Source: Aselliscus stoliczkanus
Taxonomy: Eukaryota; Chordata; Mammalia; Chiroptera; Hipposideridae
Assembly: GCA_033961575.1 (NCBI GenBank)
Contig: CM066737.1
Coordinates: 45,360,771 to 45,424,770 of the forward strand
Length of the DNA: 64,000 bases
Direction of reading: 5' to 3'
Below are positions 1 through 11,718 of the stretch, piece after piece; position 1 is the stretch's first letter, and every line of letters starts with the position of its first letter. A program made the translations under genes and the position numbers. The notes beneath the pieces were generated by a model that saw nothing but the letters and a program-made list of their open reading frames with translations, did not search any database and had not been told where the DNA came from.

Positions 1-58
1 TTTCTTGTCTGATTGCTGTGGCTATAGCTTCCAGAACTATATTGATTAAAATTGGAGA

Positions 59-161
59 GGGCCGGCTGAGTGGCATGGTGGTTATCGCTGGCTTGGGAAA
101 GCAGCGGCTCTGGTTCAGGTCCCACGTATGAGGGCCAGTGACACTGCCCTCAAAAAAAAAA
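59..161 (+). mobile_element. tRNA-headed SINE, short type (~105 bp)
   Basis: The body runs from ggccggctgagtggcatggt to cactgccctc plus a 10-base A tail. It contains a B-box-like GGTTCAGGTCCC. It interrupts L1 ORF2 between two parts of the RT region. It is the short SINE type repeated through the window. Confidence 0.9.
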
Positions 162-1254
162 GTGGAAAAAGTGCTCAGCCTTGTCTTTTTCCTGATCTTA
201 CGGGGGATGGTTTTAGCATTTCCCCATTGAGTATGATGTTAGCTGTGGGTTTATCATATATGGCCTTCATTATGTTGAAATATGATCCCTCTAGTCCCAC
301 TTTGCTAAGAGTTCTTATCACAAAAGGAAGTTGGATTTTGTCAAATGGTTTTTCTGTATCTATTGATATGACCATATGATTTTTATTTTTCATTTTGTTA
401 ATGTGATGTATTACATTAATTGATTTGCATATGTTGAACCAACCTTGCATATTATGGATGAAACCCACTTGATCATGATATATGATCTTCTTAATATATT
501 GCTGAATTCTGTTTGCCAATATTTTGTGAAGATGTTTACATCTATGTTCATCAGGGATATCAACCTGTATTTTTCCTTTCTTGTTCTGTCTTTATCTGGT
601 TTTGAATTCAGGGTGATAGTGGTTTCATAGAAAGAGTTTGGGAGCCCTCTGTCCTTCAGGATTTTTTGGAAAAAATTGAGAAGAATAGGTGATAATTCTT
701 TTTTGAATGTTTGGTAAAATTCACTTGTGAAGCCATCTGGTCCAGGGCTTTTGTTTGTTGGGAGCTTGTTGATTACTGATTCAATTTCCTTGGTAATAAT
801 CAGTCTATTCAGATTTTCCATTTCTTCTCAAGTTAGCTTTGAAAGGTGGCATGCTTCTAGAAATTTATCCATTTCTTTCAGATTGTCAATTTTGTTGACA
901 TAGAGTTGCTCATAGTAATTTCTTAAAATTTGTTGTATTTCTATGGTGTCTGCAGTCACTTCACTTCTTTTATTTCTGATTTTACTAATTTGAGTCCTCT
1001 CTTGTTTTTGATGAGTCTGGCTAGAGGTTTGTCAATTTTGTTTATCTTCTAAAAAAAACAGCTCTTATATTGTTTTTCTGGTCTCTATTTCGTTTATTTT
1101 CACACTGGTCTTTATTATCTCCTTCTTTGTATTCCCTTTGGGCTTATTTTACTGTGTTATTTCCAGTTCTCTGGGGTGTCATGATAATCTGTTGATTTCA
1201 GATTTTTCTTCCTTTTCTTTCTTGTAATGTAACTTTATTTTATTTTTAGAGGAA

Positions 1255-1358
1255 TTTTTTTTTTTGAGGGCAGTGTCACTGGCCATCATATGTGGGACCC
1301 AAACCGGGATCGCAGGCCTCCCAAGCCAGCTCCTGACCACCGCGCCACTCAGCCGGCT
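1255..1358 (-). mobile_element. tRNA-headed SINE, short type
   Basis: The plus strand starts with a T run, then gagggcagtgtcactggcc, and ends gccactcagccggct; this is the reverse complement of the short SINE consensus. It is inserted in the ORF2 remnant of element A. Confidence 0.9.
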
Positions 1359-2214
1359 CTTTTCTTCCTTTTTTATGTAGGTGTGAACTGCTATGAACTT
1401 CTGTCTTAGGACTGGTTTCACTGCATCCCAGAGATTTTAGGTCAGCGTGTTTTCATTTTCATTCGTCTCAAGGTCTCTTTTGATTTCCTCCTTGATCTCA
1501 TTTTTGACCCACTCACTATTTAGTAGCATGTTATTTAGCCTCCACGTATTTGTGTGTTTTCCGGAATTCTTCTTGTAGTTGATTTCTAGTTTCCTAGCAT
1601 TGTGGTCCGAGAAGACTCTTGATATGATTTCAATCTTCTTAAATTTATTTGACGCTTGTTTTGAGGCCTAACATGTGGTCTATCTTGGAAAATGTCCCAT
1701 GTACACTTGAGAAGAATGTATATTCTGTAGCTTTGGGGTGAAATGCTCTGAAAATGTCTGTTAAATCCAGCTGGTCTAATGTGTCATTTAAGGTTGCTGT
1801 TACCACATTGATTTTATGTCTGGAGCATCTATCCATTGGTGACAGTGGGGTGTTGAAGTCCCCTACTATGATAGTGTTATTGTTGATCTCTGTCTGTATG
1901 TTTGTCAATATCTGTTTTATATATTTAGGAGCGCCTATGTTAGGTGCATAGATGTTTACTAGGGTTATGTCCTCTTGTTGGATCGATCCCTTTATTAATA
2001 TGAAGTGTCCTTCTTTGTCCTTTATTATATTCTTCAATTTAAAGTCCATTTTATCTGATATAAATAACGCTACTCCAGCTTTTTTCTCAGTTCCATTTGC
2101 ATGAAATATTTTACTCCATCCCTTTATATTCAGCCTGTATGTGTCTTTTGATCTGAGGTGAGTCTCTTGTATACAGCATATGAAAGGGTCTTGCTTTCTT
2201 TCTTTCTCTCTCTC

Positions 2215-2361
2215 TTTTTTTTTTTTTAGCTGAGCCATCCTGCCACCTGTTGGAAGCTCAGCGGCAGCTCAGCTCGGGCTGGGCATCAAACTGCTGTTTC
2301 TCAGAGCTCAGCTCACACTCTTGAGCTAGCTCTTAACCAACTGAGCCACTCGGCCGGCCCT
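2215..2361 (-). mobile_element. tRNA-related SINE, medium type (~150 bp)
   Basis: The reverse complement reads ggccggccgagtggctcagt at the head and ends in caggtggcaggatggctcag plus an A tail. The target duplication is recognisable: aaagggtcttgctttctt before it and aagggtcttgttttctt after it. The same type recurs at 32224-32384, 46595-46768 and 60344-60454. Confidence 0.88.
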
Positions 2362-2519
2362 AAGGGTCTTGTTTTCTTATCCATTTAGCCACCCTATGTC
2401 TTTTGTTTGAAGCATTTAATCCACTTAAATTTAATGTGATTATTAATAGGTGCATAGTTATTGCCATTTTGTTATTTGTGTTCCTAGTCTTCCTTAGTTA
2501 GGTTGTTTTTCTCTTCTGC

Positions 2520-3378
2520 TTAAAGAAGCCCTTTTAACATTTCCTGCAATGCTGGCTTGGCGGTAATGAATTCCCTTAACTTATTCTTTTCTCAGAATAT
2601 TTTTATCTATCCTTCAATTTTAAATGATTACCTTGCTGGATAAAGCAATCTAGGTTCTATGCCTTTTTATTCTTCACTTGGAAAACCTCCTGCTACTCTC
2701 TTCTGCCCTGCAGAGTTTCTGTGGAAAAGTCAGCTGATAATCTCATGGGGGTTTACTTGTAAGTAACTTACTGCCTTTCCCTTGCTACTTTTAGGATTTT
2801 GTCTTTGTTTTTAACCCTTTCCATTTTCTCTATGTCGGTGTGGTCCTGTTTGGATTCATCTTGGTTGGAACTCTCGACACTTCCTGGGCCTGTACATCAA
2901 TGTCTTGCCAGGTTAGGGAAGTTTTCAGACATTATTACTTCAAATATGTTCTCAATCTCTTGATCCCTCTCTTCCCCTTCTAGTATTCCTATGAAGTGAT
3001 GTTGTTGTGAATGATGTTGTCGACCAGCTCTTAAACTATTTTTAATGTTTTTTATTCTTTTTTCTTTTTGTTGTTCTGCTTGGATGATCTCTGCTATCTT
3101 GTCTTCTAAGTCAGTGATTCAATCCTCTGCTTCATCCATTCTGCTAGTAATTCCCTCAAGTTTGTTATTTAATTCAGTAATTGTGTTCTTTAGTTCTAGC
3201 TGGTTGTTTTTCATGATTTATGTATCCTTTATAGTCTCATTAATTTCTTTGAACATTCTAATAAGCAGTGTTGTGAACTCTGTCTCTGATAGGTTTACCT
3301 TTATTTCCTCTAGTTCCACAGATTCAAGGGATTTCTTTTGTTGTTTTATTTGGTATGTGTTTCTTTGTTTCCGCATTC
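2520..3378 (-). pseudogene. L1 ORF1 remnant, element A
   Basis: ORF1p is the L1 RNA-binding coiled-coil chaperone. Position is inferred from the element order and from similarity to the copies at 15435-16754 and 24021-24862: the conserved C-terminal segment encoding an LQEMLKGLL-like end lies at about 2520-2560. The expected start codon near 3375 is degraded (plus strand reads ccgcattctgg where the sister copy has ccccattctgg). Stop codons are scattered through the reading frame. Confidence 0.7.
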
Positions 3379-3379
3379 T

Positions 3380-5613
3380 GGCTAACTCTTTGTGCTTGCT
3401 TGGATGTAACAGGTAGATCCCCTAGGTCTCTCAGTCTTTTCTTGGTGGACCTGTATGGTGTGTGTCCTTTATATTTGAATTACTCAGTCTCCCCATTTTC
3501 CTGTGCGTGTGTACCTGAGGTGTTCCTTGTGTTGTGTGTCTTCTGCTGAAGTTCAGCTTTGATTGCTTTTGGCTTGTCAGTAGGTTGGATTGACTCCTAG
3601 CTAACTAGCTTTGAGGATTAGCTGTGTCCACAGTGTATGAGCTGCTGTGTGAGGGTTGACCCCTCCAATGAAGCTTGGTCCCTTTGGACTCTTGTGCTTG
3701 CTTTTGTGTGTGACTCTTGTAGGTCAAACCCGGTAATGCTCTGGTTTTATCTAAAGTTGGCCTCTGGGTATGATGATTCTTGGGTCTCTTTGGTCGGGCC
3801 CTGCTGCAGAGTGATTTTAGAGCAAAATAGATCAACAAGCACAACCACAAGAGCCACCAACGGAAACCAGATGCTCTCATATGTAATGAAAACAACAAAC
3901 AACCTACACTTAACTTGTACATAAATGTCAAATGTACAAAAGAAGAAAACAAACCAAAACAAAAAAACAAAATAAAATAAAATATAATAAAATAAAAAAT
4001 AGATTAAACATGAGAAGCAAAATAGCAATACCCCCCCAAAAAAAAATTGGAGAAAAATGGAAAGAAGGAGGAAAAGTAGAGCTGTGAAAAGAATGAAGAA
4101 AAGAAGCGAGAGTGTGAGGGTGGAAAAGAAAGAAGGACAAAAAGGAATATATATATATACACACACCCATATATAAGGACACATATATCCATATATATAC
4201 CCATATATATGCCCATATTGAAAGCTAAAAATCATAATAGTGAAATAGAAAAAACCAAAAGCAACCAAAACAAGCAATCAATCAAAAAAGAAAAGAAAAA
4301 AAAACAGTGCCAGTCTTGGCTCAAGTACACTAAGCTCTCTCCAGGTTGTCCTCTGTTGTACAAAAACACCTATGCATCTTGTGGGGGCAGAGCCAGCAAC
4401 CTGGCACGTATAGTGATCCTGGCAATACAGGCCTATTGTAGATGAGTGGGATTATGAGATGTGATTGATAGTTTTTATAAAGTCAGTGCTGTTTCTGCTC
4501 TCGACTGCCCCAAGGCACGGTGTGCAACCAGAAGGCTCAATGTGTGTCTTTGGGAACTCTTTCCACTAAAGGCTGTGGGGAGTGTGAGATATCAGCACTG
4601 CTGAAGCTATCTGCTGGAGGTCTGAGTCTGCCTCAGCAGCTGAACATGCCCTGCCTCCCGATCCTCGCAGGAAAGGTCAGGGCAGGGTAGTTAGGCTCAC
4701 ACTTTGCAGCCTCTTTTTGGGAGGAGATTCTAGACTCCCTGGGGGTAGGAATAGTTCTGTAATCTGACCCTACTCCTCCATTGAGGGGTTAGTTTAAGAC
4801 TCTGGCATGGCAGGGGCAAGGTTTCTGAGGGAGTTGTTTTTTGCTTTCTGTCCAAGAAAGAAAAAACAAAACAAAAAAAAACCATAAAAAACCGTCTCAC
4901 CACTGTTGTGAGCTGAGGCTTCTGCCTCAGATGTTCCAGCCGAGCTCCTGCTGCATGCTGAGAGGGACTGTGGGGGCGCAAGGACTGTGCCTGCTCTGCC
5001 ATTGCTACAGTCTCCGCTCTGCCTCCTGGGGTCCTGAGTCTCCGTATCTGCGGGTGTGGGCTGCATCTCTTCCCATGCTGGCCCGGTTTGAGCCTTCTGC
5101 CTCAGAGTCTGTGAGCCACGGAGCTCCTATTGCCCTCCTGGTCGGACCAGGTGGATGGAGGGACTGATCCCGCCCTGCTGCTGCTACGCTCTCCACTCTG
5201 TCTCCTGTGTTCCCATGGCTCCGCAGCCGTGGGTGCAGATCACATCTCTGCATGCTAGTCTCCTCTTTCTTTTCCCCCACTTTCCCAGCCCGAGGCTTCT
5301 GCCTCTGACTGCAAACCTCTGGCTGTATTCTAGGCAGGCTGTGAGGAGCAGGCAGTGAGCAGCAGGAACACTCACTGATCTGATCTCTGAAGGCTTGTGT
5401 CTCAGCAGAGTGAGTGCAGGTTGCACATCCACGCATCTCGTCTTCCTTTTCCACCACTTGCCCAGTCTGCCCACCTTCCAGCAATCATCTTGTGAGACAC
5501 TTAGCTGCTCTGTGAGATGAGTAGAGGTTCTTTCGAAGAGTTACAGCAGTTCAAATTGTGGTTATTTCCAGGCAAGAACTCAGGGAGCCTGCCTCACAGC
5601 TGCTATTTTCCCC
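3380..5613 (-). promoter_or_regulatory. L1 5'UTR/promoter region, element A
   Basis: About 2.2 kb lie upstream of ORF1 on the minus strand and match the 5'UTR at 16760-18755 in order and wording (for example the cagcaat...agagacttag-type block just before the 5' terminus). L1 5'UTRs carry the internal RNA polymerase II promoter. Compared with the 16760-18755 copy there is an extra block at about 3820-4305 of A/purine-rich DNA with short AT and AC microsatellites. The first bases of the element are mutated relative to the GCCATCTT-containing end at 18741-18754. Confidence 0.65.
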
Positions 5614-5805
5614 CAAATCCTTTTTACCTCATTCTAAATGTGGGTATTCCCCACAGTTCTATTTTTGTCTTTCTTATCTTCTTTTCTTCTTATGCTTTTA
5701 TACTTTAAAGTTATCTCTGCATAGTTGACTATGAAATCTATTGCTCCAGGTCTCATTCCCTCTTCCAAGAGCTAGTGCTGCATTTGAAACAGCCCATTGT
5801 ATATC
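5614..5805. other. Unassigned flank between L1 A and LTR
   Basis: About 190 bp of T-rich DNA with no recognisable coding or repeat identity. It resumes after the LTR at 6951-7000 and is the host site into which the LTR inserted. Confidence 0.5.
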
Positions 5806-6950
5806 TGTTGCCGGCCAACTGAGCAGCACCAACTCCCACCACTGAAAAACCTTAAAGTTTTCTTTCCTATAGAAATGTTAAGTATAAAAATGTTAAGTCT
5901 CCTCCCTAGTTCTTTAGTTTCTTGGCTCTTGGGCCTTGATTGCTTTTCTGAGGGAAGATCCCACCTACTTCTTAATTGCTTTGTAAATTAGTTCCTGAAT
6001 CTGAAACAATAGAAATCTCCTAGCCCTGCTTCAGATAACTATTTGAAAGCCAGAGACTTCCTAATATCCCCCAGGCAAGGAAGCTAAATGTCAAACCCAT
6101 TCTGTGTTCAGACAACTGACTCCACCTGAGTGATGGACTGAATAGCCACAAGTTTCATAAGAACTAATAGATTTATATTTTTGTCCTCATTCAGGAGCCT
6201 TGAGGATACAGGGGATACCCCAACAAGCAAGAAGCCAACACGGTCTTCCAGGTGGAGCTTGAGACCCCTTCCTCTCATCTGAGATCAGCTAGGGCGAGAG
6301 TTCCGTGAACCCCAATAGGCAAGGACAGCTCTACGCCCCTGCACAGCAGGAAGCAGATACAGAAGAAGAGACCTCCTGTCCCTCAGCTTCCCATAGAGAT
6401 TTTACGGGGATCACGTCTCTCAAGGAAAACCTAGGCAGGTAGTTAGAGGCAGGCATTGGGTCTCTGCATTCCTGCACGTCCCACAGTGTGACCACCTGGG
6501 GACATCCCCTCTCCACCCAAAACTCCCTTTGTATTGTAATTACCTACCCCTGCGGGAAGAGCAAATGGGCGCAAAATATCCAACTAGATCAGACCAGTCA
6601 CTCACACCTACACAGGACCTCTTGTTAATCACAGGGGCCAATCAAGTGGTCCTATGCCCAGGAAGAACAGCCCATCCTGGAGAAAAAGGATAAAAACCCC
6701 AGGTCCTGGGAGGGAAGCGCGGCTGCTACTGCTACTTCTGCTGCTGCTTCTTCCCTTTAGCCTCACCTTTGCATATGCCTCCTCTACACTCTTTGGTAAT
6801 GGGCCCTTAGTCCATCCTCTAGTCTGGATGTACTGTCTTTTCTAATAAACTACTTATTTTACTGCTTTACTCTGGTATCTCGTTCAATTCTTTGCTCGAG
6901 TTGCCAAGGACCTGGACTCTGCGCCGAGAAAGGCCCACTCTCCGACAACA
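5806..6950 (+). mobile_element. Solo LTR of a class I-type endogenous retrovirus
   Basis: The 1,145-bp unit begins tgttgccggcc and ends ccgacaaca (TG...CA). It is flanked on both sides by tatc (5802-5805 and 6951-6954), and a 4-bp target duplication is typical of gammaretrovirus-like (class I) integrations. Promoter-like elements near the 3' third support the plus orientation: a gataaaaacc TATA-like box at about 6688 and a taataaac polyadenylation signal at about 6843. No internal retroviral genes are present, so it is a solo LTR. A class I identity beyond the TSD length is inference. Confidence 0.8.
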
Positions 6951-7001
6951 TATCTACCAACACCTCAAACCAGGAACTTTAAAAGAATATATTTATTTAC
7001 A

Positions 7002-10000
7002 ATGCTACTAAATAGTGAGTGGATCAAAAATGAGATAAAGGAGGAAATCAAAAGATACTTCAAGACAAACAAAAATGAAAACACCACGACCCAAAATCTC
7101 TGGGATGCAGCGAAAGCAATCCTAAGAGGGAAGTTCATAGCAGTGCAGGCCTACCTAAAGAAGGAAGAAAAATCTCAAATCAACAGACTCTCTTTACACC
7201 TAAGGGAGCTCAAAAATGAACAGTAAATCAAGCGTAAAGGGAGTATAAGGCAGGAAAAAATAAAGACCAGAGCAGAAATAAATGAAATAGAGAACAAAAA
7301 AACAATACAAAAGATCAATGAAACCAAGAGTTGGTTTTTGTAAAAGATAAACAAAATCGACAATCCCTTAGCATGACTAACCAAGAAAAAGAGAGAGAGG
7401 ACCCAAATTAATAAAATCAGAAATGAAAGAAGAGAAGTGACAACAGATACCACAGAAATACCGAAAATTTTAAGAAAATACTAACAGCAACTATATGGTA
7501 ACAAATTCGACAACCTGGAAGAAAGGGATAAATTTCGAGAAGCATAAAATCTACCAAGTCTGAACCAAAAAGAAACAGAAACTCTGAACAGACTGATTAC
7601 TGCCAAAGAAATTGAATCAGTAATCAACGATCTTCCAACAAACAAAAGCCCTGGACCAGATGGCTTCACAGGTGAATTTTACAAAACATTCAAAAAAGAA
7701 TAAATACGTATTCTCCTCAAACTATTCGAAAAAATACAGGAGGGAAGGCTCCCAAACTCTTTCTATGCAGCCACTATCACCCTGATTCCTAAGTCAGACA
7801 AAGATATTACAAAAAAGGAAAACTACAGGCCGATATCGCTAATGAACATAGATGCAAAAATTCTCAACCAAATACTAGCAAACCGAATTCAGCATCTCAT
7901 TAAAAAAGATCATACACCAAGATCAAGTGGTATTCATTCCTGGTATGCAAGGCTGGTTCAATATCCACAAATCAATTAACGTAATACATCACATTAAAAA
8001 AATGAAAAATAAAAATCATATGATCATATCAATTGATGCAGAAAAGGCATTTGACAAAATCCAGCAGCCACTTATGATAAAAACTCTAGCAAAGTGGGAA
8101 TAGTGGGATCATATCTCAACATAATAAAGGCCATATATGATAAGCCCACAGCAAACATCGTACTCAATGGGGAAAGGCTGAAAGCTTTCCCCTTAAGATC
8201 AGGAACAAGACAAGGCTGCCCACTTTCACCACTTCTATTTAACATTGTTCTGGAAGTTCTAGCCACAGCAGTCAGACAAGAAAATGAAATAAAAGGCATC
8301 CAAATTGGAAAAGAGGAAGTAAAATTGTCATTATATGCAGATGACATGATACTATATATAGAGAGAATCCCAAAGACTCCACCAAAAAACTGCTAGTACT
8401 GATAAACAAATTTGGTAAGGTAGCAGGATAAAAAATTAATATTCAGAAATCAGTTGCATTTCTATACACCAATAACAAACTATCAGAAGAAGAAATCAGG
8501 AAATCAATCCCTTTTACAATTGCTTCAAAAACAATCAAATATCTAGGAATCAATTTAACTAAAGAAGTAAAAGACTTTCTTTCTGCACTCAGAAAATTAA
8601 GAGAGAATGAAGAGAGAAATCAAAGAAGATACAAATAAATGGAAATATATACCGTGCACATGGGTAGGAAGAATTAATATAGTTAAAATGTCAATACTAC
8701 CTAAAACAATATATAGATTCAATGCAATTCCAATCAAACTACCAAGGACATTTTTCTCAGAAATAGAACATAGAATCCTAAAATTTATATGGAGCCACAA
8801 AACACCCCGTATAGTTATGGCAACGTTGAGAAATAAGAACAAAGTGGGAGGCATCACACTACCTGACATCAAAACATACTACAAGGCTACAGTCATCAAA
8901 ACACTATGGTACTGGCATAAAAACAGACACATAGACCAATGGAATAGAATAGAGAGCCCAGGAATAAACCCATCTATATACGGTCCTTTAATCTATGACA
9001 ATGGAAGAAAGAATTTACACTGGAGTAAAAATTGTCTATTTAATAAATGGTGCAGGGAAAATTGGACGGACACGTGCAAAAAAATGAAAATGGACCACCT
9101 GCTTACACCATAAACGAGAGAACAAACTCAAAATGGATTAAAGACTTAAATGTAAGACCTGAAACCATAAAACTCCTAGAAGAAAACATAGGAAGTAAGC
9201 TTGCAGACATTACCCTGAGTAACATTTTTACTGATATATCCCCTTGGCAAGGGAAATAAAAGAAAAAAAATGAACATATGGGATTACATCAAACTTAAAA
9301 GTTTTCTCACAGCAAAGGAAATCATCAATGCAACAAAAAGGCAGCCTACTGAATGGGAGAATATATTTGCCAACGATATATCTGATAAGGGGTTGATATC
9401 CAAAATGTATAAAACACTCATGCAACTCAACACCAAAAAAACAAACAACCCAATTAAACAATGGGCAGAGGATATGAGGAGGCATTTCTCTAAAAAGGAC
9501 ATACAGATGGCCAACAGGCATATGAAAAAATGTTCAACGTCAGTCATCATCAGAGAAATGCAAATAAAAACTCCAATGAGATACCACCCTGCGGAGAGCC
9601 AGCCTCCGCAGGTCCAGGGGTTCCCTCAGGTGGGGTCGGGCGTCGGCGAGGAAAAAGAAAGATGGATACACCAGAAAGAGGTTCACAGGAGTGTTACACT
9701 TTATTATTATAAGATGTCCTTTTTATAGGGACTCTTAACCAATATTCCAATCCCAAATTACGTTTCACATAGTTTTGATGTTTTGTTTTTCTTAGGACTT
9801 TTACAGTCTTTACTTTTCTGTAACTGCTTTCTCCAGGGTACACTGTGACCTATTCTATGTTTAAGGATTCACTTATCGTCTAGTGTGGTTACCATGACTA
9901 CCTAGTCATTATCTAAATTCCAGCAGCTAAATATAATTGCAAAACTCACAGGACGCAGACTTAAACTTTTACTTAAAAAAAACTAGCAGTGGCTGTGTTT

Positions 10001-11211
10001 AGGGTAAAACTTATCTAAAGCCTATTGCTACGGGATACAATACTTACTAATAAAAGGAAGTCTCAAACCTCTCTTATCCTATAGAGGACTAAATATTATT
10101 TTAATAGAGGGTAACATCTGTTTCTCAGTCAAAGCTTCAAAATCCGTTGCTACAGCAATGCACAAGGCAAAGAATCAAAATAAGGTTGTTGATATAACAT
10201 ACCCCATGGTCAGTAAGCTGTCTCTTATCAGAACTCTCATGGCCAAAAGACCTTGGTCTGCTGGTCTCCAAGGAGATTTTTCACAGCTGCACAGGCAAGG
10301 ACGAACGATAGCACCAGTTTCTCACAGAGGCTGTCTGTTTCTCACAGACTGGCTTTTTTAGGGCTATGTGGCCAAATGCCTATGCCTCAGTTTCCAAGGG
10401 GCTTGATTCCCCTATTTCTCAGTCCCGGGGTCTCCTCGGACTGTAGCCTGTCTTAGGGAGTTTCCCTTTTTGGGAAATCTAACCCCGTCTTTGATTTCAC
10501 AGTCAGCTATCATCAGGGTACCCCAGGAACTTGCCATGAACGCAGTGTAAGTGCTATCTCCTGTAGGATCTGATGTGGAGGAAAGGCACATGGGTTCATA
10601 GAGACAGGAGATATTACATGACCAACCATAAGGCAGCACCCCAGACATCCAGGGCTGAGGGTGGATCTTTATTTCAATGTGGCCTTGTCAGACACCAGGA
10701 TCCTGATGTCCCCCGGCACCACCCCACTCCAGTCAGAATGGTTATCATCAACAAATCAACAAACAACAAGTGCTGGTGAGGGTGTGGAGAAAAGGGAACC
10801 CTGGTGCACTGTTGTTGGGACTGCAAATTGGTGAAGCCAATATGGAAATCAGTTTGGAGGTATCTCAAAAACCTCGAAATGGAACGGCTGTATGACCCAG
10901 CAATTCCACTCTTGGGTATCTAACCAGAGGAAACCAAGACGCTAATTTGAAAAAATATATGCACCCCTATGTTTATTGCAGCGCTATTTACAATAGCCAA
11001 GACTTGGAAACAACCAAAATGCCCATCAGTAGATGAGTGGATTAAGAAACTGTGGTAGATTTATACAATGGAATATTACTCTGCTATAAAGTAGAATGAA
11101 ATCGTACCGTTTGCAACGATATGGATGGACCTAGAGACTATTATGTTAAGTGAAATAAGTGAGTTGGAGAAAGACAAATGCCATATGATCTCACTTATAT
11201 GTGGAATCTGA
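7002..11211 (+). pseudogene. L1 ORF2 remnant (linker, RT, C-terminal region), element B
   Basis: Readable pieces are the linker (7002-7226, [20 protein letters not shown]), the RT core (8094-8396, with [11 protein letters not shown] and the catalytic [11 protein letters not shown]), and the C-terminal part (8607-9113 and 9270-9580, [19 protein letters not shown]). After the LTR the frame resumes (10725-11211) with the typical end ...EKDKCHMISLICGI and stop. Several frameshifts and in-frame stops plus the LTR insertion make it dead, although the YADD motif itself is intact. Confidence 0.9.
9590..10718 (-). mobile_element. Solo LTR of a class II-type endogenous retrovirus, minus orientation
   Basis: The 1,129-bp insertion in L1 B is bounded by tgcggagagcc and ccccggca (TG...CA on the plus strand). 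The 6-bp direct repeat ccaccc lies on both sides (9584-9589 and 10719-10724); 6 bp is typical of class II (betaretrovirus-like) integrations. On the minus strand a tataaaaagg box near 9725 is followed by an aataaag polyadenylation signal near 9702 and a U5-like end, which sets the orientation. A 78-codon open frame at 10648-10412 lies in the U3-like part and I assign it no function. No internal genes are seen. Confidence 0.8.
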
Positions 11212-11718
11212 AAAACTGAATAAATGAGCAAAGTAAACAGAAACAGTCTCATAGATATAGAGGAAAAACAGGGTTGCTAGTTGGGAGGGGGTTGGGGATG
11301 AGGGAGAAGGGGAAGGGATTAGACAGCATAAATAGGTAACTACAGTATTCTCACAAGGATAAGAAAGACAGTTCGGGGAATATAATAATGTAAAAATTTT
11401 GTGGGGTGTCAGATGGTCACATGTCTTGTTAGGGAGACCACTTAGTTCATGGATGGAGTAGATGCTTGATCACTGCACTGTATACCTGAAATTGATGTTG
11501 TATAGTATTGTATGACAACTGTAATTGAATATATAGATGGTCATGGGATGTGGATTATACGGTGGAAGGGAGTAAAAGGAATTGTAATAGATAGTGTGAT
11601 ATGGGGGGAGGAGTGGCGGGGAGAATTGGGGGAGGGAGGTTGTCACTTTGAGGGCTAAAAAGTATAACTATTGCACTGTGTTGTACACCTGAAGCTAATT
11701 AAAATAAAATTTTAAAAA

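Larger units (their letters stand above)
162..2467 (-). pseudogene. L1 ORF2 remnant (endonuclease and RT N-terminal part), element A
   Basis: ORF2p is the L1 endonuclease/reverse transcriptase that performs target-primed reverse transcription. The endonuclease domain is readable at 2238-1645 on the minus strand (for example ICCIQETHLRSKDTYRLNIK and the GDFN motif). The RT entry region lies at 821-411 ([20 protein letters not shown]) and continues at 519-175 ([12 protein letters not shown]). The start codon at 2467 begins MAIT..., as in the sister copy at 15376. Two SINEs and several frameshifts break it, and the catalytic YADD segment and C-terminus are beyond the window edge. Non-functional. 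Confidence 0.88.
1..5613 (-). mobile_element. LINE-1 element A, antisense, 5' end present, 3' end outside window
   Basis: Read on the minus strand this is an L1 in the order 5'UTR (about 5613-3380), ORF1 (about 3378-2520), ORF2 (from the ATG at 2467 down to position 1). Translations give L1 endonuclease and reverse transcriptase sequence. The 5' end lies near 5613, where the minus strand begins in a decayed copy of the start seen in the element ending at 18755. Three SINEs interrupt it (59-161, 1255-1358, 2215-2361). Stops and frameshifts are frequent, so it is inactive. The 5'UTR holds an unusual A/purine-rich plus-strand block at about 3820-4305. Confidence 0.9.
7001..11717 (+). mobile_element. 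LINE-1 element B, 5'-truncated, sense
   Basis: It starts abruptly inside ORF2, at the end of the endonuclease/linker part, and runs to the L1 3' terminus tacacctgaagctaattaaa at about 11685-11705 with an A-rich tail. It is interrupted by a solo LTR at 9590-10718. No 5'UTR or ORF1 is present, as expected for incomplete reverse transcription. Confidence 0.92.

Noticed and set aside
3747..4277. 176-codon hydrophobic minus-strand frame resembling a membrane protein
   Set aside because: Its F/L/Y/I-rich composition comes from the A-rich/T-rich block of an L1 5'UTR, with overlapping frames in the other phases.
10412..10648. 78-codon frame in the minus-oriented LTR as a possible viral gene
   Set aside because: It lies within the LTR U3-like region, is short, and has no motif I can support.
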